This document shows positions 1 through 10,466 of a stretch of 38,814 nucleotides of DNA, in pieces (within the stretch, counting starts at the first letter, position 1; the number at the start of each line of letters is the position of its first letter). This DNA comes from Alectoria sarmentosa (taxonomy: Eukaryota > Ascomycota > Lecanoromycetes > Lecanorales > Parmeliaceae): positions 1 to 38,814 of the forward strand of contig WOGZ01000310.1 of assembly GCA_009733775.1 (NCBI GenBank), given 5' to 3'. Under the pieces are notes generated by a model. It was not told the DNA's origin and made no database searches. It saw nothing but the letters and a program-made list of their open reading frames with translations. Position numbers and translations under genes: made by a program.

Positions 1-886
1 GGGGGAGGGGGGTTTGGTTGGGGTGTGCTGTGCTGTGCTGTTGTGCAGATTGAGTGGGCTTTGGGATTTACGGGCCAGGAGTGTGTGCATTGCGGGGATT
101 ATCGATTTTCCGGGCAAGGGCAGCTCTCGGCGTTATTGAAGACAAAACTCTATCAGAAAATTTGACATCTACTACCCCAAGCGCGCCGTCGCCTGCATGA
201 CCACTCGTTGCGCCGCCTAGGAGCGATGCAGGGTCCGCCCGAATCCAAGACACTTGTCTCGCACGAACGCCGATCCGATGACCCTGCCTGGTTGAAGACA
301 CACCGACGCGAGAGTCAAATAAATACACAGGCGTGTTTTAAAGACACGTTCTAGAATCGCCGGCTTCGAAAACCAACTTCCTGCTCCAGGGAATCAAGCA
401 CGTTTGCAATCTCACGAGCATCAGTTTTGTAGTCACCTGGTGAATCCCATCCCATCGTCTTGAATAGATAGAGTTGCTGATAAATCGGGTATCGCGGTCA
501 CCCTGCTACTTATGAAGGAGGTGTTCTGAGGAAATGTTCTATGCGTGTTTGGAGATTGGGAGGACGCCTGCCTGCATGGGAGCCGGGAAAAGGGATAATT
601 CATCTGTCTTCTACATCATTCGGTGGTGCCTGAAAAGGATCGCTCTATGTGAATTTAGGAGGGCACTCATCGTGATTGCTTCAAGTGGATATGTGAGCTG
701 TAAGGTCAAAGAGGTCTGATGGTCTCTCCTTCATGTATCGGAGAACAGCGGACTGCCCCCTCATTATGCGGGATCTATTAGTCCGGGCTGGTCTGGACGC
801 TGAAAATGTCCGAAATTGATGTACTGACTTGGCATTAGAGTGTACTAAGCCATATGTGAGTATATCTGGCCATGGGCCGACTTGAT
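1..886. other. Intergenic; G-rich simple repeat at left edge
   Basis: No gene is recognised here. Bases 1-48 are G/T-rich with a repeated GTGCT unit. The remaining short ORFs lack family features, and this stretch lies 3' of the minus-strand HET pseudogene. Confidence 0.5.
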
Positions 887-2945
887 TCAAATGAGGTCGA
901 AGTTCTGCAAATTGACGCCTCGTTTTTCCAACATCCCTGCGGTCAAGAATCGATGCCGCGAGCCATCAGGACGAATACCTGTCCGATATTCTTCGTCGCC
1001 ATCATCTTCAAAGGACGGTTCAAGTCTTGGGTCGTTGTATTGGGTCTCCCCATTTTGATGATTTAGGAATCCCTCAAAGCAGTAACCCTTTCCTCCGTCC
1101 AAGATACTAATGACCCGATAAAGGTCTGGGAGCGGGCCGAGAAATGCTTCTCCATGCATCAAACCGTGGATGTAGCATACTCCGACAAACTGGTATTGAA
1201 GGTTCGGAGCTGGGCGGAGGAGCAATGGATTGTCGCAACCGAGAAGAACGCAGACCCGGTCCCCCGGCTGGACCGCTCCAGGTGCGAGACCTATGTAGCC
1301 CTCCCGGGTCTTGATGAACGATCTCTTCTCGCAAATAATCTTGGCAATGTTCCACTACTTGTCGGCGTCGGTACCCGGACTAAAATCCAGATCCCGCTGC
1401 TTCGTGGGCTCGAGGATCGCAAACAAGACGTCCTTACTCTGCTGAAAGTGTGGCATATCTTGATCAACAGGCAGATACGTATCGCCAAAATGATTGGAGC
1501 AGATGGTGGCGCAATAAGCGGCAAGTAGACTGCCGCCCCCAAAATATGAGCTGCTTAGAATATCATCCGGGGCAAGCCTTTGTATCTCGGCAACCATACT
1601 CTCCCTGTCCGCATTATTTATCCTCTCGGCGTGTTGGACGGTTGCCGAGTGAGTTCCAGTGACACTAAGAACGCCAGCACCTTTACATTGTACTTTGGAT
1701 TGACTGTATCCGCTGGCTTCTCCCTTGTCAAAAGGGAAAGCCGCATTTGCGACTGTCCAGTCAGGAACCCAAGTTGGCATCTCTGATGGGTTGTCATTCA
1801 GCCCAGAAGACATCAAGATATTGATTTGTTTGCGATGGGCGAGGTATCGGAGAACTACATCTTGGTAAACTTGACTTGTCCTCGATTCGTAGTCGGGCTT
1901 GATATCCAGAGCTTTATCAACATTGTTAAGCAAACCCAGGATCGCATAGATGCGATCTCTGGGATCAAGACACTCGCAATGGTGAGTCTGCCGCATGATC
2001 TCAAGAAAAGGAAATGAAGATTTATCATTGGTGAGATCGAATAGGTCGTTCACAAGGGGTCCAGGGTCCTCGGAAAAGACGCTGGTGTGATCTGCGCCGT
2101 ATTCTTTTGCGACGAGGCAATAGATTGCCTGACCAAAGGATTTCCAAGCAATGAGATCCGAACCGCACATCAAGATAGGGTCGTGCTCCGCCAAGAGAAT
2201 CTCTTGCTGGACCCAGAGTCTCCTAAACCAGGGGCGCTTGACCACTTCACGGACGGCATAGCTCTTCCTTGCCATACGGGAACCTCACATCACGGTCACT
2301 CCAGTGTTTCTCAGCGTCAATTGATGCAGGCTCCATCGTTTCGAGCGCTCGGTCGGCCTTGATCTTCGAACTCAAATCTTCCAAGAGTGCCATACCAAAA
2401 GTGCTCTGCCTGTTCCCGGGACCCAACCAGGCAACAACACGGTCAGCCAGCCTATAAAGGTCGGCCATTATCTTGACCTGTAGACCGCGTTCTTTCAAGT
2501 CACGCTGGTTGACACAGATGGCATCAATCCACAGTGTTCGAGGCCTGTCTTTGTATCGGAGATAGGGTAATGCCTCGCCAAGGTTCTGTGTGACGGCGAG
2601 GGTCCTAGGCCCGACTTGGATGTCAATTGGGTTTTCCGGTGACCCCCAGACGTAGGAAAGAGCTTCGAAGGTAGGTGGATGGTCAGGAATCAAGGGGACT
2701 GTGTTGATCGATACGAGTATTTCCCTTTCGAAGTCTCCTTCATGTAAGGTCAAGAGCCTGATTTCCCTCAAATCTTCATCGAGAGACGAATACTGGTACG
2801 GAGTTCTGAGTGAAAGTGGGTCTTCGGCGGTGAACCTACTGTCCGTGAGAGCACGCTCCCGCTCGGTTGTAGTAGGTGAGGCATTGGCAGAACGGTCTTC
2901 GTTACTAGATTCCTGGTCGCGCGACATATCCTCTCTCGTAGCCAT
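887..2945 (-). pseudogene. HET-domain (heterokaryon incompatibility) protein, broken
   Basis: HET proteins trigger cell death when incompatible fungal hyphae fuse. The N-terminal part (2945 down to about 2250) carries the HET core: FEALSYVWG at residues 93-101, LWIDAICVNQ at 138-147, then a VAWLG motif. The conserved RPWFRRLWVQQE block follows, but in a different frame, so the reading shifts by one base near 2250-2290. That second frame runs to a TAG at 1355-1357. It then continues, same frame, through the usual HET C-terminal blocks (EGYIGLAP, PGDRVCVLLG, a YIHGLMHGEAFLGP segment) to a stop at 887. No intron of plausible size with GT-AG ends removes the shift without also deleting RPWF, and none near the TAG restores frame. 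The whole would be about 685 residues, normal for the family. It is therefore most likely a recent pseudogene with two lesions; assembly error is the alternative. The TAG fits a C-to-T or G-to-A transition. Confidence 0.85.
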
Positions 2946-3387
2946 TAGAAACGTAGAATCTGGGCGGATCGAAGGAGCGATGGACCAGGGCGCCTAACAA
3001 GTGGCAAGGCCATGAGGCTGAGTGTGGTGTAAAACACGCTAGCCTTTGTTGGGGCTAGAGCCTGCAGCAGCAGCCCTGCAAGCCACTGGAGCCGCAAGCA
3101 AGATTCCCAAACAGTGGCAATGAGAGGCGATGGGTTCCTTTTCTGCACGTCGAGTTTCGGCGTGATCCTTGAACACATTGTTACTAGCATGAGTTGTTCC
3201 TAGGAAAACATCAAAAAGCACGGAACTCACTCGGACGATGGCTTTTCTGTCGATGTTTCAAGGCAGCTTGCCTGACGAACGACTGCTCAAGTTCATCAAA
3301 CATGCTGACTGGAACATTGGTGCCCGGGCCCTTATGTGTAGTATCTGCACATATCATTTGACTCTTTGACTTGGTGCTCTATGACTA
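2946..3387. other. Intergenic, nothing recognised
   Basis: This is the space between the start of the HET pseudogene and the 3' end of the GH71 gene, both on the minus strand. It should hold the HET promoter. Short ORFs here show no family features. Confidence 0.4.
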
Positions 3388-4789
3388 TCATCCAGAACCC
3401 CCAACCCAAGCGTTGTAATTCGTCAACCCATTGGGTGGACTGTTTGTAATAGCTGGGCCAACCTCACCTACCACGACATCGCTACCTCTCACAATGCTCA
3501 CCGTCACGGCTCCAGTCCTCCCATTGAATGGCACAGACGAATGAAAGGCTCCAACCGCGTTCGAAGAAAGAATATCTGTCTCATTACTTCCAATCTGCAC
3601 CGTCACTGTCGCAGGGCTGGTAAGCAACGCCGTGAAGAAGACTTTGTCTTGGACGACAACATTTGGACTCGTGGATGGTTGCCACGGAGCATTCCCTGCG
3701 GTTCCGTCGCTGGAACCCGCGGCGGCGGGAGAGAGGCGATACCAGAAGTGGAGCTTCTCTTTCATAATCCCCGGGTTACCGGTCTTGTAGGCTTGGATGT
3801 AGTAGGGAAGAAGGTCACGCCAGTGGTCGTGTGGCATGTTATCAACGTAGGATTGAGCTCCTTGTGGAATACCCTGTTCTCTAACGGGACCGATGTAGTG
3901 AGATTCTCCGTAATCATTCCAGGTAAGAATCTATTACGTCAATCTCCTTGTAAGTTCAGGCAAGCGAAGAACTGCAACGAGAGTCTGGGATGCTCACCTC
4001 TACAAATTGAGGCTGCACTTGGAGCACCTGCTGCCAGCGATTGTGCCACATGTCGTCTCCTCGCCAGACCCAATTTTTGTTGTACTGAGGCAGATTCGTG
4101 TAGAACCATGGAGATACTGGCATCATATAGGCCTTGGGAGTTGCGGCTGACTGCCAAGCTAAATCCGAGGCATCGGTTTTGTCAGCCGCGCCCTGAGCCC
4201 ATGCGTCCCAGCTGACTGGTTAACAGGTCAGTTTATGATATTGGGACTCGGAAAGGAGATGGGAGCCCAGGACTTACAGACACCATCAGCATATTGCTCA
4301 TCAGATGACTCGAAGTCACTGGGTGCAATACTCGTCCATTCTGGAACGAGGAAAAGTGGAGTCGATTGGCGAATGGAGGCCCAATCGCTAGCCTTCGTTG
4401 TCCCTTCGAATGTGGAGACAAGTGGCAATCCATTAACCTTAAACTGACCTGGGCTATTGGCGTACGTGCGGATGGCGTTGATGACAGCCTGGGACGACCA
4501 AGGCCCCTGCGCTGCGTAATCGAAGGACAGGAAGACCTTGAACCCGATTTGGGCGGCCGCCGTGTATGCTTGTGGTACTTGAGTTGTTGTTGTTTGGTCG
4601 GTAGCTCCGACGTTGAGGGCGAATGCGTCGATGCCGGCGGCTTGCGCTAATCGCATGTCGTCCACCCAGTCGCTTTGGCCGTAGGCGTTGGCATTTCCAA
4701 CCTTGAGCAGGTCAGCAACACGTCCTAGAACATTTGGCCTCCGCATGACTGACAATGAAATGCGCAAATACAGACTTTGGGCCCGCCAT
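3388..4789 (-). CDS. Glycoside hydrolase family 71 (alpha-1,3-glucanase, mutanase-like)
   Basis: GH71 enzymes hydrolyse alpha-1,3-glucan of fungal walls (septum cleavage, wall turnover, mycoparasitism). Four exons fit: 4754-4789, 4278-4701, 3998-4215 and 3388-3930. The introns are 52, 62 and 67 nt with GT-AG ends, giving 406 residues. Joining them restores the family blocks in order: VFAHFIVGNANAYGQSDW near the start, DDMRLAQAAGIDAFALN, FKVFLSFDYA, a FSWDAW block, YMMPVSPWFYTNLP, NWVWRGDDMWHNRWQQV, ILTWNDYGESHYIGPV, and MPHDHWRDLLPYYIQAYKTG. The mature domain therefore looks intact. Oddity: the model starts MAGPKSVFAHF with a stop shortly upstream in frame, so no signal peptide is visible; family members are usually secreted. 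An unseen 5' exon, or a cytoplasmic or unconventionally released enzyme, are the options. The first intron's donor is GTCAGT, slightly unusual. Confidence 0.88.
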
Positions 4790-6071
4790 GTTTCCAGAAA
4801 GCAATTACTTCAGAGTTCCGGGTTCTTTCAGTGAACAGACAGGAAAGTAGATTAGCAGGGAGGCTTGATGGTTTTATGTGTCCAGACGCTTCTACCTGCC
4901 TGGCTACATCTCTTGCAAATTGTCAACTCCTTCCAGTTAATCTTAGCTAAGCTGAGATCCAATATTATGATACATTGAGGCGGTGTACAATCCCGAAGGA
5001 TCAGTACAGCCCAGTTTACCATTCTCATCATATTGAATCAGTGGCGATGCCCAACTGCGACCTTTAAACCGTGTCTTACCGCGAGCAATCACATTGTTCC
5101 CTATGACGGATTGTCAACGCCTTTCAGGCCCTTCAGCTCGCGCATCCGTGAGTGGTAGAGGATTCATCCATCGTCGGTGGCCCGAGTAAGCCCCATCTGG
5201 ATCACATGATCCATCATATTAGCAAGGAAAGCTTCGGTGCCAGTTTTCGGAGGAGCGCTTGGATCGTCATAGGCCATACGCAGATGAGTAGGTCACGTAT
5301 TCAAAGTTGACAAAAGCCCACTTTTGACGCCAAGACTTTCGGAACACGCTACTCTAGTGGGCCGAGGATCGCGCAGAAAATATTCCCGCCCTTTTCACTC
5401 TTCTCCTTGTCTGATAACCAGCTTTACGCCCGTTTCACATGACGACTGGACGCTGGTATACAGGGCGCACTCAAGGTACCTTTATAGCTGATGATCTCGA
5501 CTACTTTCGTGTTGGGATAGTATGTCCAGAGCGTTCAAGGACGCCTATGACCTGAGTTTTAGACTGGCAGCGTTCTTGGCCATTGCTAAGCAGATTCTTA
5601 TGGAGTCGGGTAGCTTGCAGTGTGAATTCGAGACGAGCGGATGCTGCTTCTTTCTGTCGCATTCACCTGCTGAGGCTTATACCAGACAAACATTGCTTGC
5701 TTCCTGCGGACAATTTACCCCTCTACAGATGCAGCGGGAGTCATGAAGACATCGAGGACCAGACTAGACTTTGGCCTTGACACACGACGAAAGTCTGAAT
5801 TTACATGATGCCATCGCAGCTACATGTCGGTCTACAGTCAACAAGCGATCAGTACGTATTTCTCGCCCTTAGGAAGCATGACCGGTTACTGACGTCTAGA
5901 TCTTGAGGCTCATGGCGCTCATTAGCATTTTAGCCCCAAAAAGTTCTAGAGTCTGAGCATCTTCCCTTGCAGCGTGTTATGCTCGCTACTGAAAGTTGGT
6001 TGATATCCAACGATGCCAATATCCAGTTGAAGACTTCATCGGGGCAGGTATTGCTCGGAGAGCTATGCACG
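4790..6071. other. Intergenic, no gene supported
   Basis: Six-frame reading shows only short ORFs, such as 5522-5746 (+), without recognisable motifs, signal peptides or splice-supported continuations. The part just above 4789 should hold the GH71 promoter and possibly a missing 5' exon. Confidence 0.4.
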
Positions 6072-6660
6072 TCACTTTGCCCTTATATCTGCGACAACGG
6101 TGTGCAAAGCCTTCGCCGCAACACTAAGATGATACAGTCTGCATCCTCCCACCGTTCCTATCTCTGGCAAACGCAAAGGCGACATGAACTCTAAGGCCAC
6201 GTCATACGAGTACTTGCGACTGGTGGCCAGGTTTCTAATGATGAAGTTGCTGTCTCTTCGATCAACAACACTGATTGAGTCGTGGGTAAAGATAGCTGCA
6301 ATCAAAGCTACGGTGATGGCTCCAAATACCCCTTTGTTGATGCTGCGTGAGTATCATTCAAGAACACGTATGGATTTCGTCCAAGACGTCTTGCTGTGAC
6401 AGACATTTTCGACTAAACAAAGTTACCATTGGCTTACACCGAGCCACACAGGTCCACGATTTCTGCAAGTCCGCTCACGATCAATTTTACGATTTTCTCC
6501 ACGCTATTCTCACTTTCCTCCAAAGCCCCAAAAAGGATCACTGCTCATGTAAGTAATAATGCATGGCGTAGCGGGGCAAATTTTTTGAAGCGGGTGGACG
6601 GAACGATCTTTCACCAATCCTTCGATGCGGCTAGGATTCAGCTTATATCAAGTCTGCAAA
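6072..6660 (-). pseudogene. Decayed coding stretch, unknown family
   Basis: Family not recognised. On the minus strand a protein-like reading runs from about 6640 to 6072. An amphipathic stretch (around FGALEESENSVEKIVKLIVSGLAEIVDLC) leads across a possible 44-nt GT-AG intron to a hydrophobic span (VFGAITVALIAAIF). The last open piece, VVDRRDSNFIIRNLATSRKY and onward, ends at a stop at 6072. At least three in-frame TGA codons interrupt it, two upstream and one before SINKGVFG. The sustained non-random composition and a frame consistent across stops suggest a broken gene rather than chance ORFs. Domain, full extent and original start could not be established. Confidence 0.3.
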
Positions 6661-6988
6661 CGCTCTCCTTCAGAGACAAGTAAAGCGCTTTGATATCCGA
6701 ACGTTTACTCATGCCTATACTGCATCAATGGCAAGCATGATGATTAACTGAATCGCAAACTTCTCCGCACGGACTTGATCGCGCGTTTGTAAGGCCTGGA
6801 AGGTACAGACAATCTGTTGCTCTTCATCGATCGTTATTAAGAGCGTCGCCCACGTGAATGTCATATGCTCTACCGAACTCAGCTCATCATCTCTTGTGCC
6901 TCAAAAGCTGTCCTGAAAGAATCACTTTGAATCTCGCCAAGGGCAGCGATCTTTGCAGCAGACGTTCCAAAGAAACGAAGGCTCCGCA
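6661..6988. other. Intergenic / upstream of GH55 pseudogene
   Basis: No gene seen. This is probably the former promoter of the GH55 pseudogene that starts at 6989, plus the undetermined 5' part of the decayed minus-strand unit at 6072-6660. Confidence 0.3.
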
Positions 6989-9283
6989 ATGCCTAGCATT
7001 CCAAGCCTCTCATGGCGCAGAATGACGTTCGTCCTTGCTGGTACACTAGCTGCCATCGCTCTGTCCTCGCCCATCCAATCTCTCGACTCTTATTTCCTAA
7101 CGTGGAAGAACCGTTTCCTAGATCAACGACGACGGAAACGGTGGGAATCGCTACAACAAAGAAGTATCCACTCGACCAGCGGAGGTTTTCGTCCCTGGGG
7201 GGGACCTATAAACTCACCAAGCTGCTGGGTTTGCGACTTAATACCATCCTCGTCGGAGATCCCAACAACATGCCAGTACTTAAAGCCTCTTCCGACTTCA
7301 ATGGAGGCACTGTGGTGAATGTTTATGACTATACAACTCATGACTTGTCAGGGACCACAGTTTTCTTGATTGCCATGAAGAATATCATCATTGATACTAC
7401 ACGTATTGCACCGGATATGTCCTTGCTTTGCAATGGGGAACAGCTCAAGCGTGCCAGCTTACTAACATTAATTTCAGCATACCGACCAACTCTAAAGGTC
7501 ATACTGGCATTGCATTGGACCAAGGTTCCACCACGGCTGTCACTGATGTTGTAAGCCAACCTGTGCTAAGCATACATTGAGTCGTCGCTAATTGCTACAG
7601 ATTATCAATGGAGGTGCCATTGGTATCCGCAATTCAAATCAGCAAGTCAACTTCAAATCTATTTCCTTCTCAGACTGCATCACAGCTGTATCCCTCACAG
7701 GCGGATATGTCGCAGTCATACAAAACGCCACATTCGACACCTGCGGCCTAGGTGTTGATGACGGTAACGGGGGACCACCAGGCTCAATCATCATTCTCGA
7801 CTCGACTTCGACGAATTCGGGCCCTGTAATCATGTATCATGATTCGTCCAAGGATAATGGCGATCGTGATAATCAGGTCATTATTCAGAATCTGTCTCAT
7901 GACGGTGTCAACCCGATTGCTCTAGATTCAAATGGCAACTCGAAATTAGGGAGCAACTCTAATACAGATACTTGAGTATGGGGAAATGTTGACCCGGGGA
8001 ACTATCAGACAGGGAAGACACTAAGCACACCTCGGTCTTCAAGCTTATTGTCTGGTGGTAAATACTTCACCATGGCTCAGCCGACGTATGGCGAGTATGC
8101 CGCCGAACAGTTCGTCAACGTCAAGGCTGTCAGTGGCTTTCCGTAAGTCCGCTACTATTTTCCTATAGATGACTATCCCTAACGGCTTTTGTAGTGTTAA
8201 AGGCGATGGATTAACCGATGACTCCGCCTCTCTCAACGCTATCTTGGCTGCCAACGCTGCCAACCGCAGTTTTTCTTATTTCACTTATCGCGTTTACATT
8301 GTCGAGTCCACACTCTTGGTCCCCTCAGGAACCCGCATTGTCGGGGAAGCTTGGTCCGTGATATCTGGCATCGGGAGCACTTTCGATGATGCCAACAACC
8401 CAAAGCCCGTCGTACAGGTCGGCCACGCCGGCGATGTTGGTGTCGCCCAAATCCAAGATATTCGCTTTACAGTTGCTGATGTTACTCCGGATGCTATTAT
8501 TCTGCAACTCAACATGGGTAGCTCCAATCCTGGAGATGTTGGAATATAGAACTCGCATGTGACCGTAGCTAGTACAGCGGACACCAATATCAACACCGTC
8601 TGCGGCTCCGGCAATACAGCCGACTGTATGGCCGCATTCGCAACGGTACACTTGACATCTTCATCGTCCGCATATATAGAAAACATGTGGGGCTGGACCG
8701 CCGACCACTCCCTCGAGCGTGGCGGCCATCAAAACATCGCCACAGGCCGTGGCGTACTTGTCGAAGCCACACAGGCGACCTGGCTCACCGACACCGCCTT
8801 CGAACACAACACGCTCTACGATTATAATCGACACAACGCACAAAATGTCTACGCCGGCTTGTAGCAAACCGAAATAGCATACTGGCAAGGCGCCGGCTCG
8901 CAACAAAACACCCCAGCCCCATGGACAGCGAATGGCCAGTACGGCGACCCCGACTTCTCCTGGTGTGGCGGTGGCGACCAATCCTGCCGCATGTGTTTGG
9001 CCCAGAACATCGACGGCGGCTCCAATCTCTTCCTCTACGGTGCCGCATTCTGGACTTTCTTCCACGGCGAGCTTAGCACGTGCTATGATTGCGCCGCTAC
9101 GATCTGTGGAGCGAACTGCATCACGAATCAGGCGAGAGTTACGAACGGTCCGCGGGATTTGTATTGGTATGGTGTCAACTCGAGGGTGGCGGATGTGATG
9201 ATTTTGGATGGCGGGGGAGAACCCGTGGGGGTGTCATTGCGGGTTATTTGCCATTTGCTTCGACGCAGGTGGGGGGGTTGTGA
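6989..9283 (+). pseudogene. Glycoside hydrolase family 55 (exo-beta-1,3-glucanase), heavily broken
   Basis: GH55 enzymes are secreted and built of two right-handed beta-helix repeats. From ATG 6989 a signal-peptide-like start is visible (hydrophobic FVLAGTLAAIALSSP). Most of the usual 'YGAKGDGVTDDT' region of the first repeat is missing. Family blocks then appear in different frames: STRPAEVFVPGG, then a shift at the seven-G run 7197-7203, then ILVGDPNNMPVLKA and MKNIIIDTT. After a shift near 7410-7430 comes ALQWGTAQACQLTNINFS. A clean 50-nt intron (7551-7600) leads to IINGGAIGIRNSNQQVNFKS. Intron 8143-8194 leads to VKGDGLTDDSASLNAIL of repeat two, then GTRIVGEAWSVI and NPKPVVQVG. In-frame stops lie at 7973-7975 (TGA), 8547-8549 (TAG, where the family has Trp) and 8862-8864 (TAG, where Gln is expected). 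A last shift near 9220-9240 precedes the terminal GGVIAGYLPFAS. The gene is clearly nonfunctional. Confidence 0.85.
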
Positions 9284-10466
9284 GGGATGATGTGGGTTTG
9301 GCAAGTAGTTAGTGCGTGTATCTTCTTTGCATCGATAGGCTGGTCCAGCTATGGCGGAGTCATGTCTGAATTGCCTGGCCGTCGGTAAAATGTAATGGCG
9401 TCTGAGCAAGAAACGCCTGTGCGTAAGAGAGGTGAGTCTGGTCATCAGAGATTTTGGGCATCTCCTCAACGTGATGGGTCTTATTCCATTGGTCTGCGCG
9501 GGTCTTTCTATCACGCATTTTGTGAATGAAGTAATGCGATTCGCTTGCTGTCTTTGGACATGGAACGCTAAGACTATCAGAAATTTCAAAAGCCGGCCAG
9601 TAATTCCAACACCAGAAGCGGGGCTTCCCCAATTGAAAGCATGGATGTCGTGGCTCGTAGCTCAGTGTGAAACCGGACTGATACCTAAGATGTAGAAGCG
9701 AGTGAAGCGAATGCATTAAGTACGTGTGCCCTGAGAGGCTCCACGATAGAGTATTTTTGCCAGTTGATCAGCAACACTCAGACGCGTTCAAACACATCCA
9801 CAACATACAGGGTCAACTAGCATCTGACTATCGTCTCAAAATTAGATAGAGGGTCAAAATTTAGGGTTCCCAGTCTCCTCCCAGTAACTTCGTTAGCCAG
9901 CGATCTTGATTATCATGGTACATAAGACCTACTCCAGGGGAGCTTGTGGAGGACAATCAAACCATTCCACAAATCCCATACCTGGACTTTGACATAGATT
10001 AGGTCCAACTTGGAGAAGGAATAGAGTACCACACTTTCAGCAGTGAGCGCAGATTCTCGCGCATTCAAGCCGAGGAAACAATGATGCCAATCAAAGGTCT
10101 TGGGCGGATTGGAGTCCTTGTGGAAGGCGTCGCTACAGAAATATAAAAGCTGAGCTTATAGATTATCTGCTAGATCTGATAGACTCTAGTCTATGTGGCT
10201 AGAGAGACGCTCCTCTCCGGAAAGAAGACGCACACACAAAAAATACACACTGACCCCAATTTGTGCGATCTATGGTTGGATATGTAAGCTAAGTATAATG
10301 AAATACCGTCGCCAAGGAAGATGGAAATTTTTGAGAGGAAAAAAGCTTGTTCTTATCTCAAATCTGACTCATAATATATTGGCCTTTTTTTCTTCTTCAT
10401 AATAATATATCCCGTTACCATCGTAATTTCTACCATCTTTCTACATCCAACTCAGTTGTCCGAAAG
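9284..10466. other. Intergenic, with probable promoter of the F-box-like gene
   Basis: No coding unit is supported; overlapping ORFs on both strands near 9128-9716 lack family features. The last ~90 bases before 10467 include a T/C-rich run (10384-10398) and TA-rich bases around 10400-10410, as often seen just upstream of fungal transcription starts. Confidence 0.4.

Noticed and set aside
1355..1357. Programmed stop readthrough in the HET gene
   Set aside because: The context after TAG is TGG-A, not a known leaky context such as a following C-A-R or C-T-A, and the gene has a separate frameshift, so decay is simpler.
1355..1470. An intron removing the HET stop codon (GTAAGG donor near 1438)
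   Set aside because: Each nearby AG acceptor leads into the wrong frame, and no branch-site sequence is seen.
9128..9716. Overlapping minus-strand ORFs of 153 and 118 residues 3' of the GH55 pseudogene
   Set aside because: They are partly antisense to GH55, with no motif, no signal peptide and no splice-supported extension.
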